Source: an uncultured Rhodopila sp. (GTDB lineage Bacteria > Pseudomonadota > Alphaproteobacteria > Acetobacterales > Acetobacteraceae). From it: a stretch of DNA of 64,000 nucleotides. Positions 37,498-47,248 of the stretch are shown one piece after another. The stretch is from positions 62,001 to 126,000 of the forward strand of contig CAINOE010000124.1 in NCBI GenBank assembly GCA_903851415.1, given 5' to 3'. Both the position numbers and the translations under genes were made by a program. The notes beneath the pieces are model-generated. The model saw only the letters and a list, made by a program, of their open reading frames with translations. It did no database searches and was not told where the DNA came from. The first letter of the stretch is position 1. Each line of letters opens with the position of its first letter.

Positions 37498-38905
37498 CAG
37501 CTTTGATCTCGGTAAAGTCGTCCAGCGCCCACTTGCCGTATTCGCGGCCGTTACCCGACTGCTTGTAGCCGCCAAACGGCGCAGCGGTATCCCATTCCGG
37601 ATAGTTTACGAAGACGTTGCCGGCCCGCATCTCCGCCGCCACCCGGTTGGCATGGTCCCGATCGGCCGACTGCACATACGCGGCAAGGCCATAAACCGTG
37701 TCGTTGGCCAGACGGATTGCCTCCGCCTCGTCCTTGTAGGGCAGGATCGACAGCACGGGCCCGAAGATTTCCTCACGCGCGATGCTCATGTCGTTCCGCA
37801 CGTTCGCAAAGACCGTCGGGCGGACGTAATAACCGCGGTTAAGATGTTCCGGACGGCCCGGGCCGCCGGTGACCAGTTCCGCACCCTCATCAATCCCGGC
37901 CTGGATCAGGCGCTGGATCTTGTTGAACTGGATCTCGCTCACCACCGGGCCGATGGTCGTGCGCGGATCGTTTACATCCCCAACGACCACCCGTTCCGCC
38001 GCCGCCCTGGCAATCGCCTTCACCTCGTCCTGCCGATCGGCCGGGACGAACATGCGGGTGGGGGCGTTGCAGGACTGGCCGCTGTTGCCCATCATTCCGA
38101 GCAGACCCTTGGTCACCGCGGTGTTGAAATCGACGTCCGGCAGAAGAATATTGGCTGACTTGCCGCCCAGTTCCTGCGCGACACGCTTCACCGTCGCGGC
38201 CGCCGCCCGGGCAACAAGGATACCGGCGCGGGTCGATCCTGTGAACGACATCATATCGATATCGGGATGCGCGGACATGGCGGCGCCAACCACCGCGCCC
38301 TCGCCCTGCACCATGTTGTAGACGCCGGCCGGAACGCCCGCCGCGTGCATCACCTCCGACCAGATGATCGCATTCAGCGGCGCGACCTCGGACGGCTTCA
38401 GCACCATCGTGCATCCCGACGCGATCGCCGGAGCCACCTTGCAAACAATCTGGTTGATGGGCCAGTTCCACGGCGTAATCAAACCGACAACGCCGATGGG
38501 CTCGCGCACGATCAGGGTGGAGCCTTCGACGTCCTCGAACTTGTAGGCTTCCAGCACTTCGATCATACGGGTTAGATGTGCCGTGCCGGTGCCCGCCTGG
38601 CTGTTCAGGGCGAACTTCAGCGGTGCGCCCATTTCCCGGGACAGTGTCTCGGCAATGTCCTGCCGGCGCTTCTGATACTCGGACAGGATGGCGCGCAGCA
38701 GATCCAGCCGCTGGTTGCGGGTGGTGCGGGCGAACGCCGGAAAGGCTGCTTTCGCGGCCGCGACGGCGCGGTCCACATCCGCGGGACCGCCGACGGCGAT
38801 CTGCACGAAGGACTCTTCCGTGGATGGATTGATCACGTCCAGCAGCATGGGCTGTAGCGGAGCCACCCAGGCTCCGTTGACGTAGTGATGGTGTTCATGG
38901 CCCAT
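37475..38905 (-). CDS. NAD(P)-dependent aldehyde dehydrogenase family protein
   Basis: 476 aa, full-length ALDH. Landmarks are TPWNWPINQI, the cofactor-binding FTGSTRAGI, the general-base glutamate in QELGGKSANILL, and the catalytic cysteine in GNSGQSCNAPTRM. The C-terminal GGYKQSGNGREYGKWALDDF is complete. Substrate cannot be deduced. It stands alone on the minus strand, ending inside the Nfu gene, so it is not part of the vnf operon, although antisense overlap could occur. Confidence 0.93.
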   Translation of the reverse strand: MGHEHHHYVNGAWVAPLQPMLLDVINPSTEESFVQIAVGGPADVDRAVAAAKAAFPAFARTTRNQRLDLLRAILSEYQKRRQDIAETLSREMGAPLKFALNSQAGTGTAHLTRMIEVLEAYKFEDVEGSTLIVREPIGVVGLITPWNWPINQIVCKVAPAIASGCTMVLKPSEVAPLNAIIWSEVMHAAGVPAGVYNMVQGEGAVVGAAMSAHPDIDMMSFTGSTRAGILVARAAAATVKRVAQELGGKSANILLPDVDFNTAVTKGLLGMMGNSGQSCNAPTRMFVPADRQDEVKAIARAAAERVVVGDVNDPRTTIGPVVSEIQFNKIQRLIQAGIDEGAELVTGGPGRPEHLNRGYYVRPTVFANVRNDMSIAREEIFGPVLSILPYKDEAEAIRLANDTVYGLAAYVQSADRDHANRVAAEMRAGNVFVNYPEWDTAAPFGGYKQSGNGREYGKWALDDFTEIKAVIGYQAA

Positions 38906-39178
38906 TTCGGTTCCTCCCTGCCGGCAGCGGCTGGCGTTATATACCTTCGAACATCGCGGCTGGCAAAATCATCGGTCCCGGGCGGCGGCACGTGGCATAT
39001 AAGGCCCAGCCGGTCTTTCCGGCCGCGTGCCCATTGACGTAAACGTGCCGGTAAAAATAAGAACACGGGCGAGATTCTTGCGATTTCGGCCCGCAGGCTG
39101 CGGTTCCGTTTTGATTTCCAACTGAGTCGATGGCTCACGGCACCATCCGCCTCGGCACATGCCGTTGCGTGCAGGACG

Positions 39179-40372
39179 CTACCGTGCAGTTTTACGGCGT
39201 TGGGCCTTCCGACCCCGGTAAAGCGCTGCAAGCCGGTTGGCCGTTATGTCAATTGTAAAATCTCTCTCGATACGCTGCCGTCCGTTGTGGCCGAACCGGA
39301 GGCGGAGGTCTTCGTCGCCGACCAGCGTCACAAGCCGATCGGCCAATTCGTCGATGGAGCCGGGTGTGACCAGGAAGCCTGCCTCGCCATCGATCCCGAG
39401 GTCCGGGATGGCTCCAACCGGCGTGGTGACAACCGGAAGGCCGGTCGCCATGGCCTCGAGTAGCGCGACCGGGAGGCCTTCGTTATATGAAGGGAGGACG
39501 AAAATCTTGGCGGTGGCCAGCAAGGACTGGGCGGCTTCGGGCCCTATCCAACCGGGAAATGTCACCCGATCGGCGAGCCCCAATGCGGCGGCTTCGGCCC
39601 GAAAATCATCCACGGCTCCATTGCCGGCGATCACGGCCTCCCAGTTCAAGGCCTGAAGGCTCGGAGAGGATAGAGCCTTCAACAAATCGTAAGTTCCCTT
39701 CCTCGGGCCGAGAGCACCAAGGTATACGATGCGACATGGCCCGGCCAGTCTGTTGCGATCAATTACCGAATCGGGAAGAGGAACTCCGTTGGCAATGATT
39801 TCGATCTTACTTTCGTCTATGCGAAGATCCTCGGTTAGGTAATGCCTCCAGAAGCTTCCTATCACGACGATTTTGGAGGCTCGCGCCATCGTGCGAACCA
39901 GGAGACCGCGGAGGACCGGGGACAGTTGGTCGCAGAACACCGCGAATTTAGACCCGTGCAGGTGCAGTATTGTTGGAACGCCAAACATATCTGCTATTCG
40001 CAACAAAAACAGCTTTCTCAGTGCGCTGCCGCCGAACGACATATGGATATGGGCAACGTCAACACGACCTCGGACGCATGCAAACCCCAGCTTCACCGCC
40101 GAGCGGGAGAAGTGAAAGAGCATCTGACCGAATGGCCCCAAGCCGTAAGTGTCGAGAACCTGCAGATGGATGTCCGGCCGGGATTCGAATTTCGCGGCCA
40201 GATATCGGGCCATTTGGCCCATGCCGCCGCGCCCCTCAATTCCCCCCGGGGTGAAGTACATCACGCGGATTTTATCTTGTGGCGCCAGGGTCATAGTCTT
40301 ATCAATCAAATGAAGTTGCGGATCGGTTTGGTCATAGACATCTACCTCCAATACCGTTCGTGAAACCGACAT
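39179..40372 (-). CDS. Glycosyltransferase family 4-like protein
   Basis: 397 aa GT-B enzyme. N-terminal donor-independent half includes GGMGQMARYLA; the C-terminal half has the nucleotide-sugar-binding region (IVYLGALGPRKGTYDLLKAL, then FVLPSYNEGLPVALLEAMATGLPVV), where the E-x7-E motif lies. It probably adds a sugar to a cell-surface polysaccharide or lipid. ATG 40372 is preceded by AGGGG; an alternative ATG lies at 40294. Divergent from two further glycosyltransferases. Parts of this region look lower in GC than the vnf genes. Confidence 0.9.
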   Translation of the reverse strand: MSVSRTVLEVDVYDQTDPQLHLIDKTMTLAPQDKIRVMYFTPGGIEGRGGMGQMARYLAAKFESRPDIHLQVLDTYGLGPFGQMLFHFSRSAVKLGFACVRGRVDVAHIHMSFGGSALRKLFLLRIADMFGVPTILHLHGSKFAVFCDQLSPVLRGLLVRTMARASKIVVIGSFWRHYLTEDLRIDESKIEIIANGVPLPDSVIDRNRLAGPCRIVYLGALGPRKGTYDLLKALSSPSLQALNWEAVIAGNGAVDDFRAEAAALGLADRVTFPGWIGPEAAQSLLATAKIFVLPSYNEGLPVALLEAMATGLPVVTTPVGAIPDLGIDGEAGFLVTPGSIDELADRLVTLVGDEDLRLRFGHNGRQRIERDFTIDITANRLAALYRGRKAQRRKTAR

Positions 40373-40518
40373 GTTACCCCTGGTGTCGTTAGAGCACCAC
40401 GCGTGCTGGCTGGCCCAACCATGTCAGTGGCGCGCTTCGAGGTGGCGTCCTCAAGAGGAGAGAGACTTGCTATGATGATGAACGGTTCGGCCCGTGTCCT
40501 GATCCGTCCGGAGTGCCA

Positions 40519-41775
40519 ATGACTCACGTTCTGATCATTGTCGAAAACCTGCCGGTCCCACTGGACCGGCGCGTTTGGCAGCAGGCGACTGCTCTGGTCA
40601 GGGCGGGCTTTGCGGTTTCGGTCATATGCCCAAAGGCAGGCAAACATGTCGCGGCTTTCGACGAACTTGAAGGCGTTCGAATCTATCGGCACGGCTTGCC
40701 CGTCGAGGGAAAGGGCATCCCCCATTACGCTTTGGAATACATTTGGGCATGGCTTGCAGAATTGATATTGACCGCACGAGTGTATAACCGCAGACCGATT
40801 GATATCATCCAGGCGTGCAATCCGCCTGATAATATTTTCTTGATTGGAATCATTTTCAGGTTGCTCTTCGGCACGAAATTCATCTTTGATCACCACGATC
40901 CGGCAGCGTCGCTCTTCGCGCTGAAGTTCCCCAGGCGGCGTCTGCTTCAAAAAGTCGTCAACTGGTTCGAGCGCCAGTCGCTCCGCTCAGCCGATCATGT
41001 CGTTACGACGAGCGAGCAGCTTCGCACACTGGCGATCGACGACTGCGGCGTGCACGAAGCGCGAATCACCCTGGTTCGAAGCGGCTTCGACATGAATCGG
41101 GTGCCCCCCGTCGTCGGCGACGCCGCCTTGAAACGCGGCCGCAGATTCATGGCGCTCTATGTCGGCATCATGGGTGAACAGGATGGCATCGATCTGCTGC
41201 TTGCCGCCATTTCCATCATTGTGCATCGCTTCCGGCGTGACGACATCCATTTCGTGCTTGCAGGCGGCGGCGCGCAATTGCCCGCGATGAAGGCGTTGGC
41301 GGAGCGTCTCCAAATCAGCGAGCATGTCGAATTCACCGGCTACCTGGAGGGTGTCGCGCTGTATCGACTGTTCACCACAGCGGATATCGGCCTGTCGCCG
41401 GATCCGAAGAATGACTTCAATGACAAGCTGTCCATGAACAAGATCCTCGAATACATGGCGTTCGGCCTTCCCATCATTCAGTTCAATCTGAATGAGGGAC
41501 GGGTGCTGGCGTCCGATGCCTCGGTATACGCCGGCGACGGGGAACCCGACAGTTTTGCCATAGCAATAACAAATCTGCTCGACTCACCGGACCGGCGCGC
41601 CGCGATGAGCGCGTACGGCAAGAAGCGCGTTCGGAAGCTGTTCCCCTGGAGCCGGCAGGAAGAAATCTATGTCGGGCTCTACAAATCGGTCGCAGCCGGG
41701 CGGCTCGCCGGCAAACCTGCTCACGCGTCGGGTGAAATGCTCGCCGCGCTGAAACCCTCTCGGCGTGACGTTTGA
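40519..41775 (+). CDS. Glycosyltransferase family 4-like protein
   Basis: About 418 aa GT-B enzyme: VLIIVENLPVPLDRRVWQQATAL at the N-terminus, HDPAAS near the substrate cleft, and in the C-terminal half ALYVGIMGEQDGIDLLLAA and LSMNKILEYMAFGLPIIQF (E-x7 type donor site). The pattern resembles transferases of exopolysaccharide clusters. The ATG at 40519 follows GGAG. It overlaps the next glycosyltransferase start by 4 bp, hence a two-gene operon. Stretches around 40.78-40.90 kb are visibly AT-richer, as in horizontally acquired surface-polysaccharide genes. Confidence 0.9.
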   Translation: MTHVLIIVENLPVPLDRRVWQQATALVRAGFAVSVICPKAGKHVAAFDELEGVRIYRHGLPVEGKGIPHYALEYIWAWLAELILTARVYNRRPIDIIQACNPPDNIFLIGIIFRLLFGTKFIFDHHDPAASLFALKFPRRRLLQKVVNWFERQSLRSADHVVTTSEQLRTLAIDDCGVHEARITLVRSGFDMNRVPPVVGDAALKRGRRFMALYVGIMGEQDGIDLLLAAISIIVHRFRRDDIHFVLAGGGAQLPAMKALAERLQISEHVEFTGYLEGVALYRLFTTADIGLSPDPKNDFNDKLSMNKILEYMAFGLPIIQFNLNEGRVLASDASVYAGDGEPDSFAIAITNLLDSPDRRAAMSAYGKKRVRKLFPWSRQEEIYVGLYKSVAAGRLAGKPAHASGEMLAALKPSRRDV

Positions 41776-42965
41776 GCAACGTGTCGGAGGAGCGGTCCGT
41801 TCCAGATGCATCGTGCCCGATCTATCTGGCCATCTATATGCAGGACCTTTCCGGTGGCGGCGTGGAGCGACAGACCCTCGCGCTTGCAAACGAGCTTCAT
41901 GCACGAGGTCTGAGGGTCACCCTCCTCGTGCACGAGGCAAGCGGTGAGCTACGCGGCAGCGTTCCTGCGGATATCCGCCTGGTTGAACTGCGGACCAGGC
42001 ACACCTGGCGCGCGGTGCCGCGGATAGCCCGCTTTATTCGGCGGGAGCAGCCAGACGTGCTGCTGGCCAATCTCGACCACAACAACGTGGCTGCCGCGCT
42101 GGGCAACCTGTTGGCCGGCAGGAAGACACATGTCGTAATCTGCCAACATAACGCGATGTCGGCGGCATATCTGCGGACCAAGGGTTGGTCCCATCGCCTC
42201 ATCCCGATGGCCTATCGCCTCGTGTCCCGGGGTTTCGAACGGGCGGTCGCTGTCTCCGCGGGGACCGCGCGCGAACTGCGTGCGTTGGCACACCTGTCCC
42301 AGTGCAAAGTCGTCGTCATCCCGAACCCCGTCATCGCCGCCGACTTTCAGCTTCGGGCCGATCGATTGGTGACGCATCCGTGGCTGGACCAGCGCGCGGC
42401 CCCGACCTTCGTGACCGTGGGTCGGCTGGTGGCCGTCAAGGACCATGAAACGCTGCTGCGCGCACTCGCGATCTATCGCCGGCAGCACAGCGGGCGCCTG
42501 CTGATCCTGGGTGCCGGACCACTTCGTGAGAGCCTGACCGCGCTGGCGAATCAGCTAGGTCTGCATGATGCCGTGGACTTCCTGGGCTTCCAGGAAAATC
42601 CCCTGCCTTATATCCGCCGCGCCGACGCCTTTGTGCTGAGTTCGTATTTTGAGGGGTTCGGCAATGTACTGGTCGAAGCCTTCGGCTGCGGAACCCCGGT
42701 GATCTCCACGAACTGCGAGCATGGGCCGGCAGAGATTCTCGACAACGGCCGCTACGGCGTGCTGGTGCCACCGCGCGATGCACAAGCGCTGGCGGACGCG
42801 ATGGGGCGGGTGGCCGATCTGCCGAGGCTATGGCCACCGGCGTTACTTAAGGCCCGCGCCGCCGAGTTTTCCTTGGTCGCGTCCGCGTCTGCCTATCTGC
42901 GGCTATTCCAGTCTCTCATGCCGATGCCCCGCCGGGAATCGCCTCGATTGCCGTCAGCGGCGTGA
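41772..42965 (+). CDS. Glycosyltransferase family 4-like protein
   Basis: 397 aa GT-B enzyme with MQDLSGGGVERQTLALANELHARG at the N-terminus (in pieces) and the C-terminal donor domain FVTVGRLVAVKDHETLLRAL ... VLSSYFEGFGNVLVEAFGCGTPVI, including the E-x7-E motif. The TTG at 41772 overlaps the previous stop (TTGA); a GTG at 41781 is an alternative. Last intact gene of the local surface-polysaccharide group. Confidence 0.9.
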   Translation: MSNVSEERSVPDASCPIYLAIYMQDLSGGGVERQTLALANELHARGLRVTLLVHEASGELRGSVPADIRLVELRTRHTWRAVPRIARFIRREQPDVLLANLDHNNVAAALGNLLAGRKTHVVICQHNAMSAAYLRTKGWSHRLIPMAYRLVSRGFERAVAVSAGTARELRALAHLSQCKVVVIPNPVIAADFQLRADRLVTHPWLDQRAAPTFVTVGRLVAVKDHETLLRALAIYRRQHSGRLLILGAGPLRESLTALANQLGLHDAVDFLGFQENPLPYIRRADAFVLSSYFEGFGNVLVEAFGCGTPVISTNCEHGPAEILDNGRYGVLVPPRDAQALADAMGRVADLPRLWPPALLKARAAEFSLVASASAYLRLFQSLMPMPRRESPRLPSAA

Positions 42966-43417
42966 TTGTGCTGATCGCATCGACGGTTACCGCTTCCGGC
43001 ATGCGCGGCTGGCCGGTCAACAGACCCTGACCTTGTCGGAGTAGATCAAAGGCGCAGGCAGAGGCCCGGCCGCGCGGCGCGGTCGTGGACTCTCCGGCGG
43101 ATTGTCGCGCCACACGCCGCGCGGTGGAACACGCTGGCATCAGCATATGGCAGCCAATGGGCCGCGTTCTTCAAGCCACTCGAAAACGCCGGCCCGCGCA
43201 CGATGGCGGCCTTGATCAGTTCCAGCGCGCCCAGCGCATCGCACAAGGCCACCGGCGCGCCGCGGCCGTCCGATTGAAGTGACGCCAGGTATTTTGCGGC
43301 AACTCAATTGCGAAAAAAAGCCCAATAACCGTACCGTTACGGAAGAATCCAGCGGTGAGTCGACAGTCTTCAGATTCTTTCTACTTGGCAGCGGGCGTAT
43401 CGCGGCAGAAAACAACG
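42966..43417. other. Stretch without a supported gene
   Basis: About 450 bp between a glycosyltransferase and the decayed NusG-like gene. Short minus-strand frames (for example 43046-43252, reading LGALELIKAAIVRGPAF) look protein-like but are broken and match nothing I recognise. They may be remnants of another polysaccharide gene. GC content falls towards 43.3 kb. Confidence 0.4.
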
Positions 43418-43960
43418 ATGCTATCCAGTGGCGAACGTTGGTATCTCGTCCAACGCTGGCGCGGCAAGAATCGCGTGCGGAGATTGAGTTGACCGCACAA
43501 ATGTTCAGGGTCTTCGCTCCAAGCTTGATCACGACGGTCAGCCACGCAAGAAAAGCCCATGCTGTCAGAAGGCCGGTTTTTCCATGCTATTTGTTTGTCA
43601 GACTTGATCCCGCGCGGGATCGATGGCAGTCCATCAATGGGACTTTCGGAATAACGAGACTTGTCCCGACCGGAGATCGTCCGTCGCCGGTGCCGCCATG
43701 CCTGGTCGAGGCGATGGTCGATCAGACAGGCGTGGCCGGTCAACCGCACCGGCATGATACCTTCAGCTCGGAACAATCGGTCCCCGTCGTGGCCGGGCCC
43801 TTCGCAGAGCTTATGGGGACCTTGGCCAGGCTCGATGCCGGCAGACGGGTATGCGCGCTGTTGGCGATAATGGCGGGTCGTCGTACCCGTAACGTAATGT
43901 ATGGCGCGTCTACAGCCGGAGTTGGCGCGCACCTTGCCACGGATCGGCGAGGGCGTCGTC
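43418..43960 (+). pseudogene. NusG/RfaH-like antitermination gene, decayed
   Basis: The ATG at 43418 opens LSSGERWYLVQ, a NusG N-terminal start. The continuation (ESRAEIELTAQMFRVFAPSL, then RRPVFPCYLFVRLDPARDRW, SINGTFGITRLV and VVAGPFAELMGTLARL) is in another frame; one missing A near 43453 restores it. Further shifts occur near 43876-43905, where VPVT and LQPEL would otherwise align. At least two frameshifts imply real decay. Specialised NusG paralogues often govern polysaccharide operons, which fits the glycosyltransferases upstream. Confidence 0.75.
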
Positions 43961-44118
43961 GGAGGCGGGCCGCAAACGGCCGCGGAGAGATACCCGCCGG
44001 CGACTTCCGATGTTACACTCAATAACCGCAGAAAGTTTCATCCGCTCTACCTGATCGAGGCGCCGGTCGTGTTCACCGCGGTCGAAACCGTGGAACCGGG
44101 GCTGGGGAGGCTGCGGCA

Positions 44119-44292
44119 ATGACCCGGGCTCAAGCATGCATCTGGCTAATCTGGCCAGCGATCCTGGCCGCCGCGATCTGCGCGGGCGGAATATGGGCGT
44201 CCGCCCCATCCCGTGACGCCCGGGTCCCCGGGCAGGCCCGAAAGCGGTCAGCGCCGCCGCTGCGTACTTCTGAGCCGGCGTTTTTCGCCTGA
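44119..44292 (+). CDS. Possible small membrane or exported protein (57 aa)
   Basis: ATG at 44119 opens a 57-codon frame: a hydrophobic segment (CIWLIWPAILAAAICAGGIW, residues 7-26) then a basic, Pro-rich tail. It looks like a signal anchor, but there is no clear Shine-Dalgarno and no family match. It could be a chance frame within the decayed region. Confidence 0.25.
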   Translation: MTRAQACIWLIWPAILAAAICAGGIWASAPSRDARVPGQARKRSAPPLRTSEPAFFA

Positions 44293-44426
44293 TCACGCTG
44301 GGATAGCGCCGATTTCAATCACATTTACTCTACTCCGGCTTTGCCCCGACCTTTTCGCGGCACAATGCCGCCGCTTTGACCCACCTTCCTTATGGCATCA
44401 GCTTTTCACCGCCCCGAGTGTCCGCG

Positions 44427-45293
44427 ATGACCAGCGGCATCATCCGCGTCGGCATTGCCGGCTGGACTTACGAGCCCTGGCGCGGCACCTTTTACCCCAA
44501 GGGCCTGAAGCGTGAGCAGGAACTGGAGTATGCCGCCAGCCAGTTCCGCTCTATCGAGATCAACGGCACGTTCTACGGCATGCAAAAGCCCGCGGCCTTC
44601 GCGCATTGGGCCGATCAGGTGCCGGCGGATTTCGTGTTTTCGGTCAAGGCGCCGCGCTACATCACCCACATCCTGCGGTTGCGCGATCCGCTCGTGCCGC
44701 TGGCCAACTTCATCGCCTCCGGGCTGCTGCGGCTCGGCCCGCATCTTGGCCCGATCCTATGGCAGTTTCCGCCGAACTTTCGCTTCGATCCCGGCCGGAT
44801 CGAGCCGTTTCTGCGCCTGCTGCCGCCGGACACGGAAGCGGCGGCGAAGCTGGGAGCGAAGCACGACGGCAAGCTGCACGCGCCTGCCTGGCTTGAGGTC
44901 AAAGCGAAGCGCCCGATCCGCCACGCCGTCGAAATCCGCCACGAGAGCTTTCGCTCCGAGGCCTTCATCGAGCTGCTGCGCGCCCACAACGTGGCCCTGG
45001 TCTGCGCTGATTCGGTCGAATGGCCGCGGTTGATGGACGTCACAGCCGACTTCGTCTACTGCCGGTTGCACGGGTCGGAGGAACTCCATGCGAACGGCTA
45101 CGACAACGCCGCGCTGGAGATGTGGGCGCGCCGCGCCCGCGCCTGGGCGAGCGGCGGCGAACCGGAAGACGCCGAACGCGCCGGCGGGAAGGCCAGGCCC
45201 CGCAAGCGGGACGTGTTTGTATACTTCGACACCGAAAGGAAAGTGCGGGCCCCGGCAAACGCCCTGGAACTGATGCGACGCCTGCGCACGTGA
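44427..45293 (+). CDS. DUF72-family protein (YecE-like TIM barrel)
   Basis: 288 aa with the DUF72 opening IRVGIAGWTYEPWRGTFYP and the segments INGTFYGMQKPAAFAHWADQVP, LGPILWQFPPNFRFD and AVEIRHESFRSEAFIELL. The C-terminal VYFDTERKVRAPANALEL is also typical. The family has a TIM-barrel fold of undefined function. The ATG at 44427 begins directly at the family motif, so earlier in-frame ATGs were rejected. Followed after 52 bp by the NUDIX gene. Confidence 0.92.
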   Translation: MTSGIIRVGIAGWTYEPWRGTFYPKGLKREQELEYAASQFRSIEINGTFYGMQKPAAFAHWADQVPADFVFSVKAPRYITHILRLRDPLVPLANFIASGLLRLGPHLGPILWQFPPNFRFDPGRIEPFLRLLPPDTEAAAKLGAKHDGKLHAPAWLEVKAKRPIRHAVEIRHESFRSEAFIELLRAHNVALVCADSVEWPRLMDVTADFVYCRLHGSEELHANGYDNAALEMWARRARAWASGGEPEDAERAGGKARPRKRDVFVYFDTERKVRAPANALELMRRLRT

Positions 45294-45345
45294 CCGGCGG
45301 ATAAGCCTCCTGTAGCTTACCGGGCAACAATGAACGGGAAAGACC

Positions 45346-46149
45346 ATGACCCTGGAAGCAACCGCCCGGCCCGCCGCCACGATCATGCTGCTGCGGGACG
45401 GTGGCGACGGCATGGAAGTGTTCATGGTGGTGCGCCATCACGCCATCGACTTCGCGTCCGGCGCTTTAGTGTTTCCCGGCGGCCGGGTCGAGGAAGCCGA
45501 CTACGCCCTTGCCGCTCAACTTCTTGATCGTGTCGACCCGGACGAGCCGGAAACCGCGGCGATGGCGTTCCGCATCGCGGCGATCCGGGAGACGTTCGAG
45601 GAATGCGGCGTGCTGCTCGCCCGCCCGCGCGGCTCCAACCGCATCGTCAGCGCGGCCAGGCTGAAGCTCCTGGATGAACAGCACCGGGCTGCGCTGAACG
45701 CCGGGTCCATCGGCTTCGACACGGTGCTGGAGTCCGAAGGCTTGCTGCCGGCCCCGGACCTGCTGGTGCGGTTCGCCCACTGGATCACGCCGGTGAACCA
45801 GCCCAAGCGCTACGACACGCACTTCTTCCTCGCCGCCGCCCCGCGCGAGCACCTGGCGGTGCACGACGGTGGCGAAGCGGTTGACTCGATTTGGATCACG
45901 CCGCAACGGGCGCTCTCCGAAACCGAGGCCGGACGCTACAAGCTGGTCTTCGTCACGGCGAAGAACCTGGAAAAGCTCGGGCGCTCGCGCAGCGTCAAGG
46001 AGGCCATGGACATGGCACGCTCGTCCGACATCGTTACCGTCCAGCCGCGCGGCACGCGGCTGGAGGGAGGCAAGCGATTGCTGCGAATCCCGCCGGAAGC
46101 AGGCTACGGTGGCAGCGAGTTTATCGTCGAGATGCCGCCGGCCTCGTAG
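45346..46149 (+). CDS. NUDIX hydrolase family protein
   Basis: 267 aa. The Nudix box is extended: FPGGRVEEADY comes well before IRETFEECGVLLAR, which supplies the RE-x2-EE-x-G core. The long spacing and length resemble the NUDT19/NUDT7-like (CoA or acyl-CoA diphosphatase) branch found in alphaproteobacteria. It should hydrolyse a nucleoside-diphosphate-linked substrate; exact substrate unknown. Same strand as the DUF72 gene. Confidence 0.88.
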   Translation: MTLEATARPAATIMLLRDGGDGMEVFMVVRHHAIDFASGALVFPGGRVEEADYALAAQLLDRVDPDEPETAAMAFRIAAIRETFEECGVLLARPRGSNRIVSAARLKLLDEQHRAALNAGSIGFDTVLESEGLLPAPDLLVRFAHWITPVNQPKRYDTHFFLAAAPREHLAVHDGGEAVDSIWITPQRALSETEAGRYKLVFVTAKNLEKLGRSRSVKEAMDMARSSDIVTVQPRGTRLEGGKRLLRIPPEAGYGGSEFIVEMPPAS

Positions 46150-46242
46150 GCCAACCCGGGCGGGGAGCCCGGCGTCACGGCAAGCAGTCTTTTTGGTATT
46201 GCCCGGCTTAAGGGCGCCGGGACGTGCCGGACCCGCAGACGA

Positions 46243-46431
46243 TCAGGCGACCAGCTTGACCGGAGTGCGGGCTTCGAATGCATCGGCGAAGCGCGTGCAC
46301 ACTTCCCGTGCGTCGGTTTCGTCAACCTCGTCAACGCGAAGAAACAACTTGTCGGTCAGACGCTCATAAAGCCCTTCGCCGTTGCGCGAATAGAAACGCG
46401 TTCCGGAAACCGGTTGCCACATGTCGTTCAT
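46243..46431 (-). CDS. Small hypothetical protein (62 aa)
   Basis: Begins NDMWQPVSGTRFYSRNGEGLYERL and ends FADAFEARTPVKLVA. The start has an excellent ribosome-binding site (GAGGAGGG, 6-nt spacing), which makes a real gene likely. It is soluble and acidic, and I recognise no family. It is convergent with the NUDIX gene. Confidence 0.65.
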   Translation of the reverse strand: MNDMWQPVSGTRFYSRNGEGLYERLTDKLFLRVDEVDETDAREVCTRFADAFEARTPVKLVA

Positions 46432-46804
46432 TCTCGTCCCTCCTCATCCTGCGAGCCCGCCATCTTGGCGTGGCGAGACGCCGTGGACTCGCAAGCCTTC
46501 CGACAAATCGCCGCCCTTGTCAATATCCAGTGTGGCGGTCAGGAAACAATCCTGGCATGTTCGTGAGGCGGGGAATACATATGCAGTCAAGAACGCGTGA
46601 GATCGCGTTTTATGTGCGCTGCAACACGATTTTTGGCCGCCTCGGGGTCGGCGAGGCGCCGGCAAACCCCGGCGTTATTGCATAGAAGCGCGTACTCACC
46701 GGGAAGTCGGCGGCGTCCCGTGGCAATGATTGGTGCGCCGCCGACAAACATCTGCGACCTGAATGCGTCTGAGCGCACCCCGTGGCCGCCAGGGTGGCCC
46801 GGGT
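46432..46804. other. Non-coding stretch
   Basis: About 370 bp between the 62-aa gene and the Gly-rich gene, both on the minus strand. It should contain the promoter of the former. No gene, repeat or RNA motif could be supported. Confidence 0.4.
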
Positions 46805-47248
46805 CTACCGGCCGGTGCCCGAACCGGTGCCGGTCATGTTCGAGGTTCCGGCCGTTGATGAGCCGCCCTGCGTCATGCCCGGGTTCGTCGCGGAGCCAGC
46901 GGGCCCGGCGCCCGTGCCGCCACCGGCGGGTCCTGATCCGGTTCCCGCCGTGCTGTTTCCGGCGTAGTTGGAGCTCGGGCCGTTCCCGGACGATGGCGAA
47001 CTGCCGCCGCCGCCAGCCGGCGAGCCGGGCACCGCCGATGTTCCCGCGCCTGGCGACATCGCCGCGGTCCCGCTGCCTCCATAACCCGAACCCATACCGG
47101 CTGAGCCCGTGCCGGCCGAACCGGTTCCACCGGCGCCGGCCGAACCAGACCCGCCGGCTCCGCCACCTCCGCCAGCGGCCAGGGACACGGTGGCCGGCAC
47201 CCCGGTCAGCGCCATCGCAAGCATGAAAGCTTTGGTCTTGTTCAGCAT
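46805..47248 (-). CDS. Exported Gly/Ser/Ala-rich low-complexity protein
   Basis: 147 aa. A signal peptide (KTKAFMLAMALTGVPATVSLA) precedes about 120 residues built almost only of Gly, Ser, Ala, Thr and Pro (for example GGSGSAGAGGTGSAGTGSAG). No Cys and very few charged residues. The start is backed by GGAAGGAA. Low-complexity secreted proteins of this sort may form flexible surface material, but composition alone gives no function. An alternative is a repeat-expanded frame, though the signal peptide and ribosome site argue for a real gene. Confidence 0.65.
   Translation of the reverse strand: MLNKTKAFMLAMALTGVPATVSLAAGGGGGAGGSGSAGAGGTGSAGTGSAGMGSGYGGSGTAAMSPGAGTSAVPGSPAGGGGSSPSSGNGPSSNYAGNSTAGTGSGPAGGGTGAGPAGSATNPGMTQGGSSTAGTSNMTGTGSGTGR

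Noticed and set aside
42916-43252. Two overlapping short minus-strand frames after the third glycosyltransferase
   Set aside because: No start signals or recognisable domains; may be gene debris but cannot be supported as genes.
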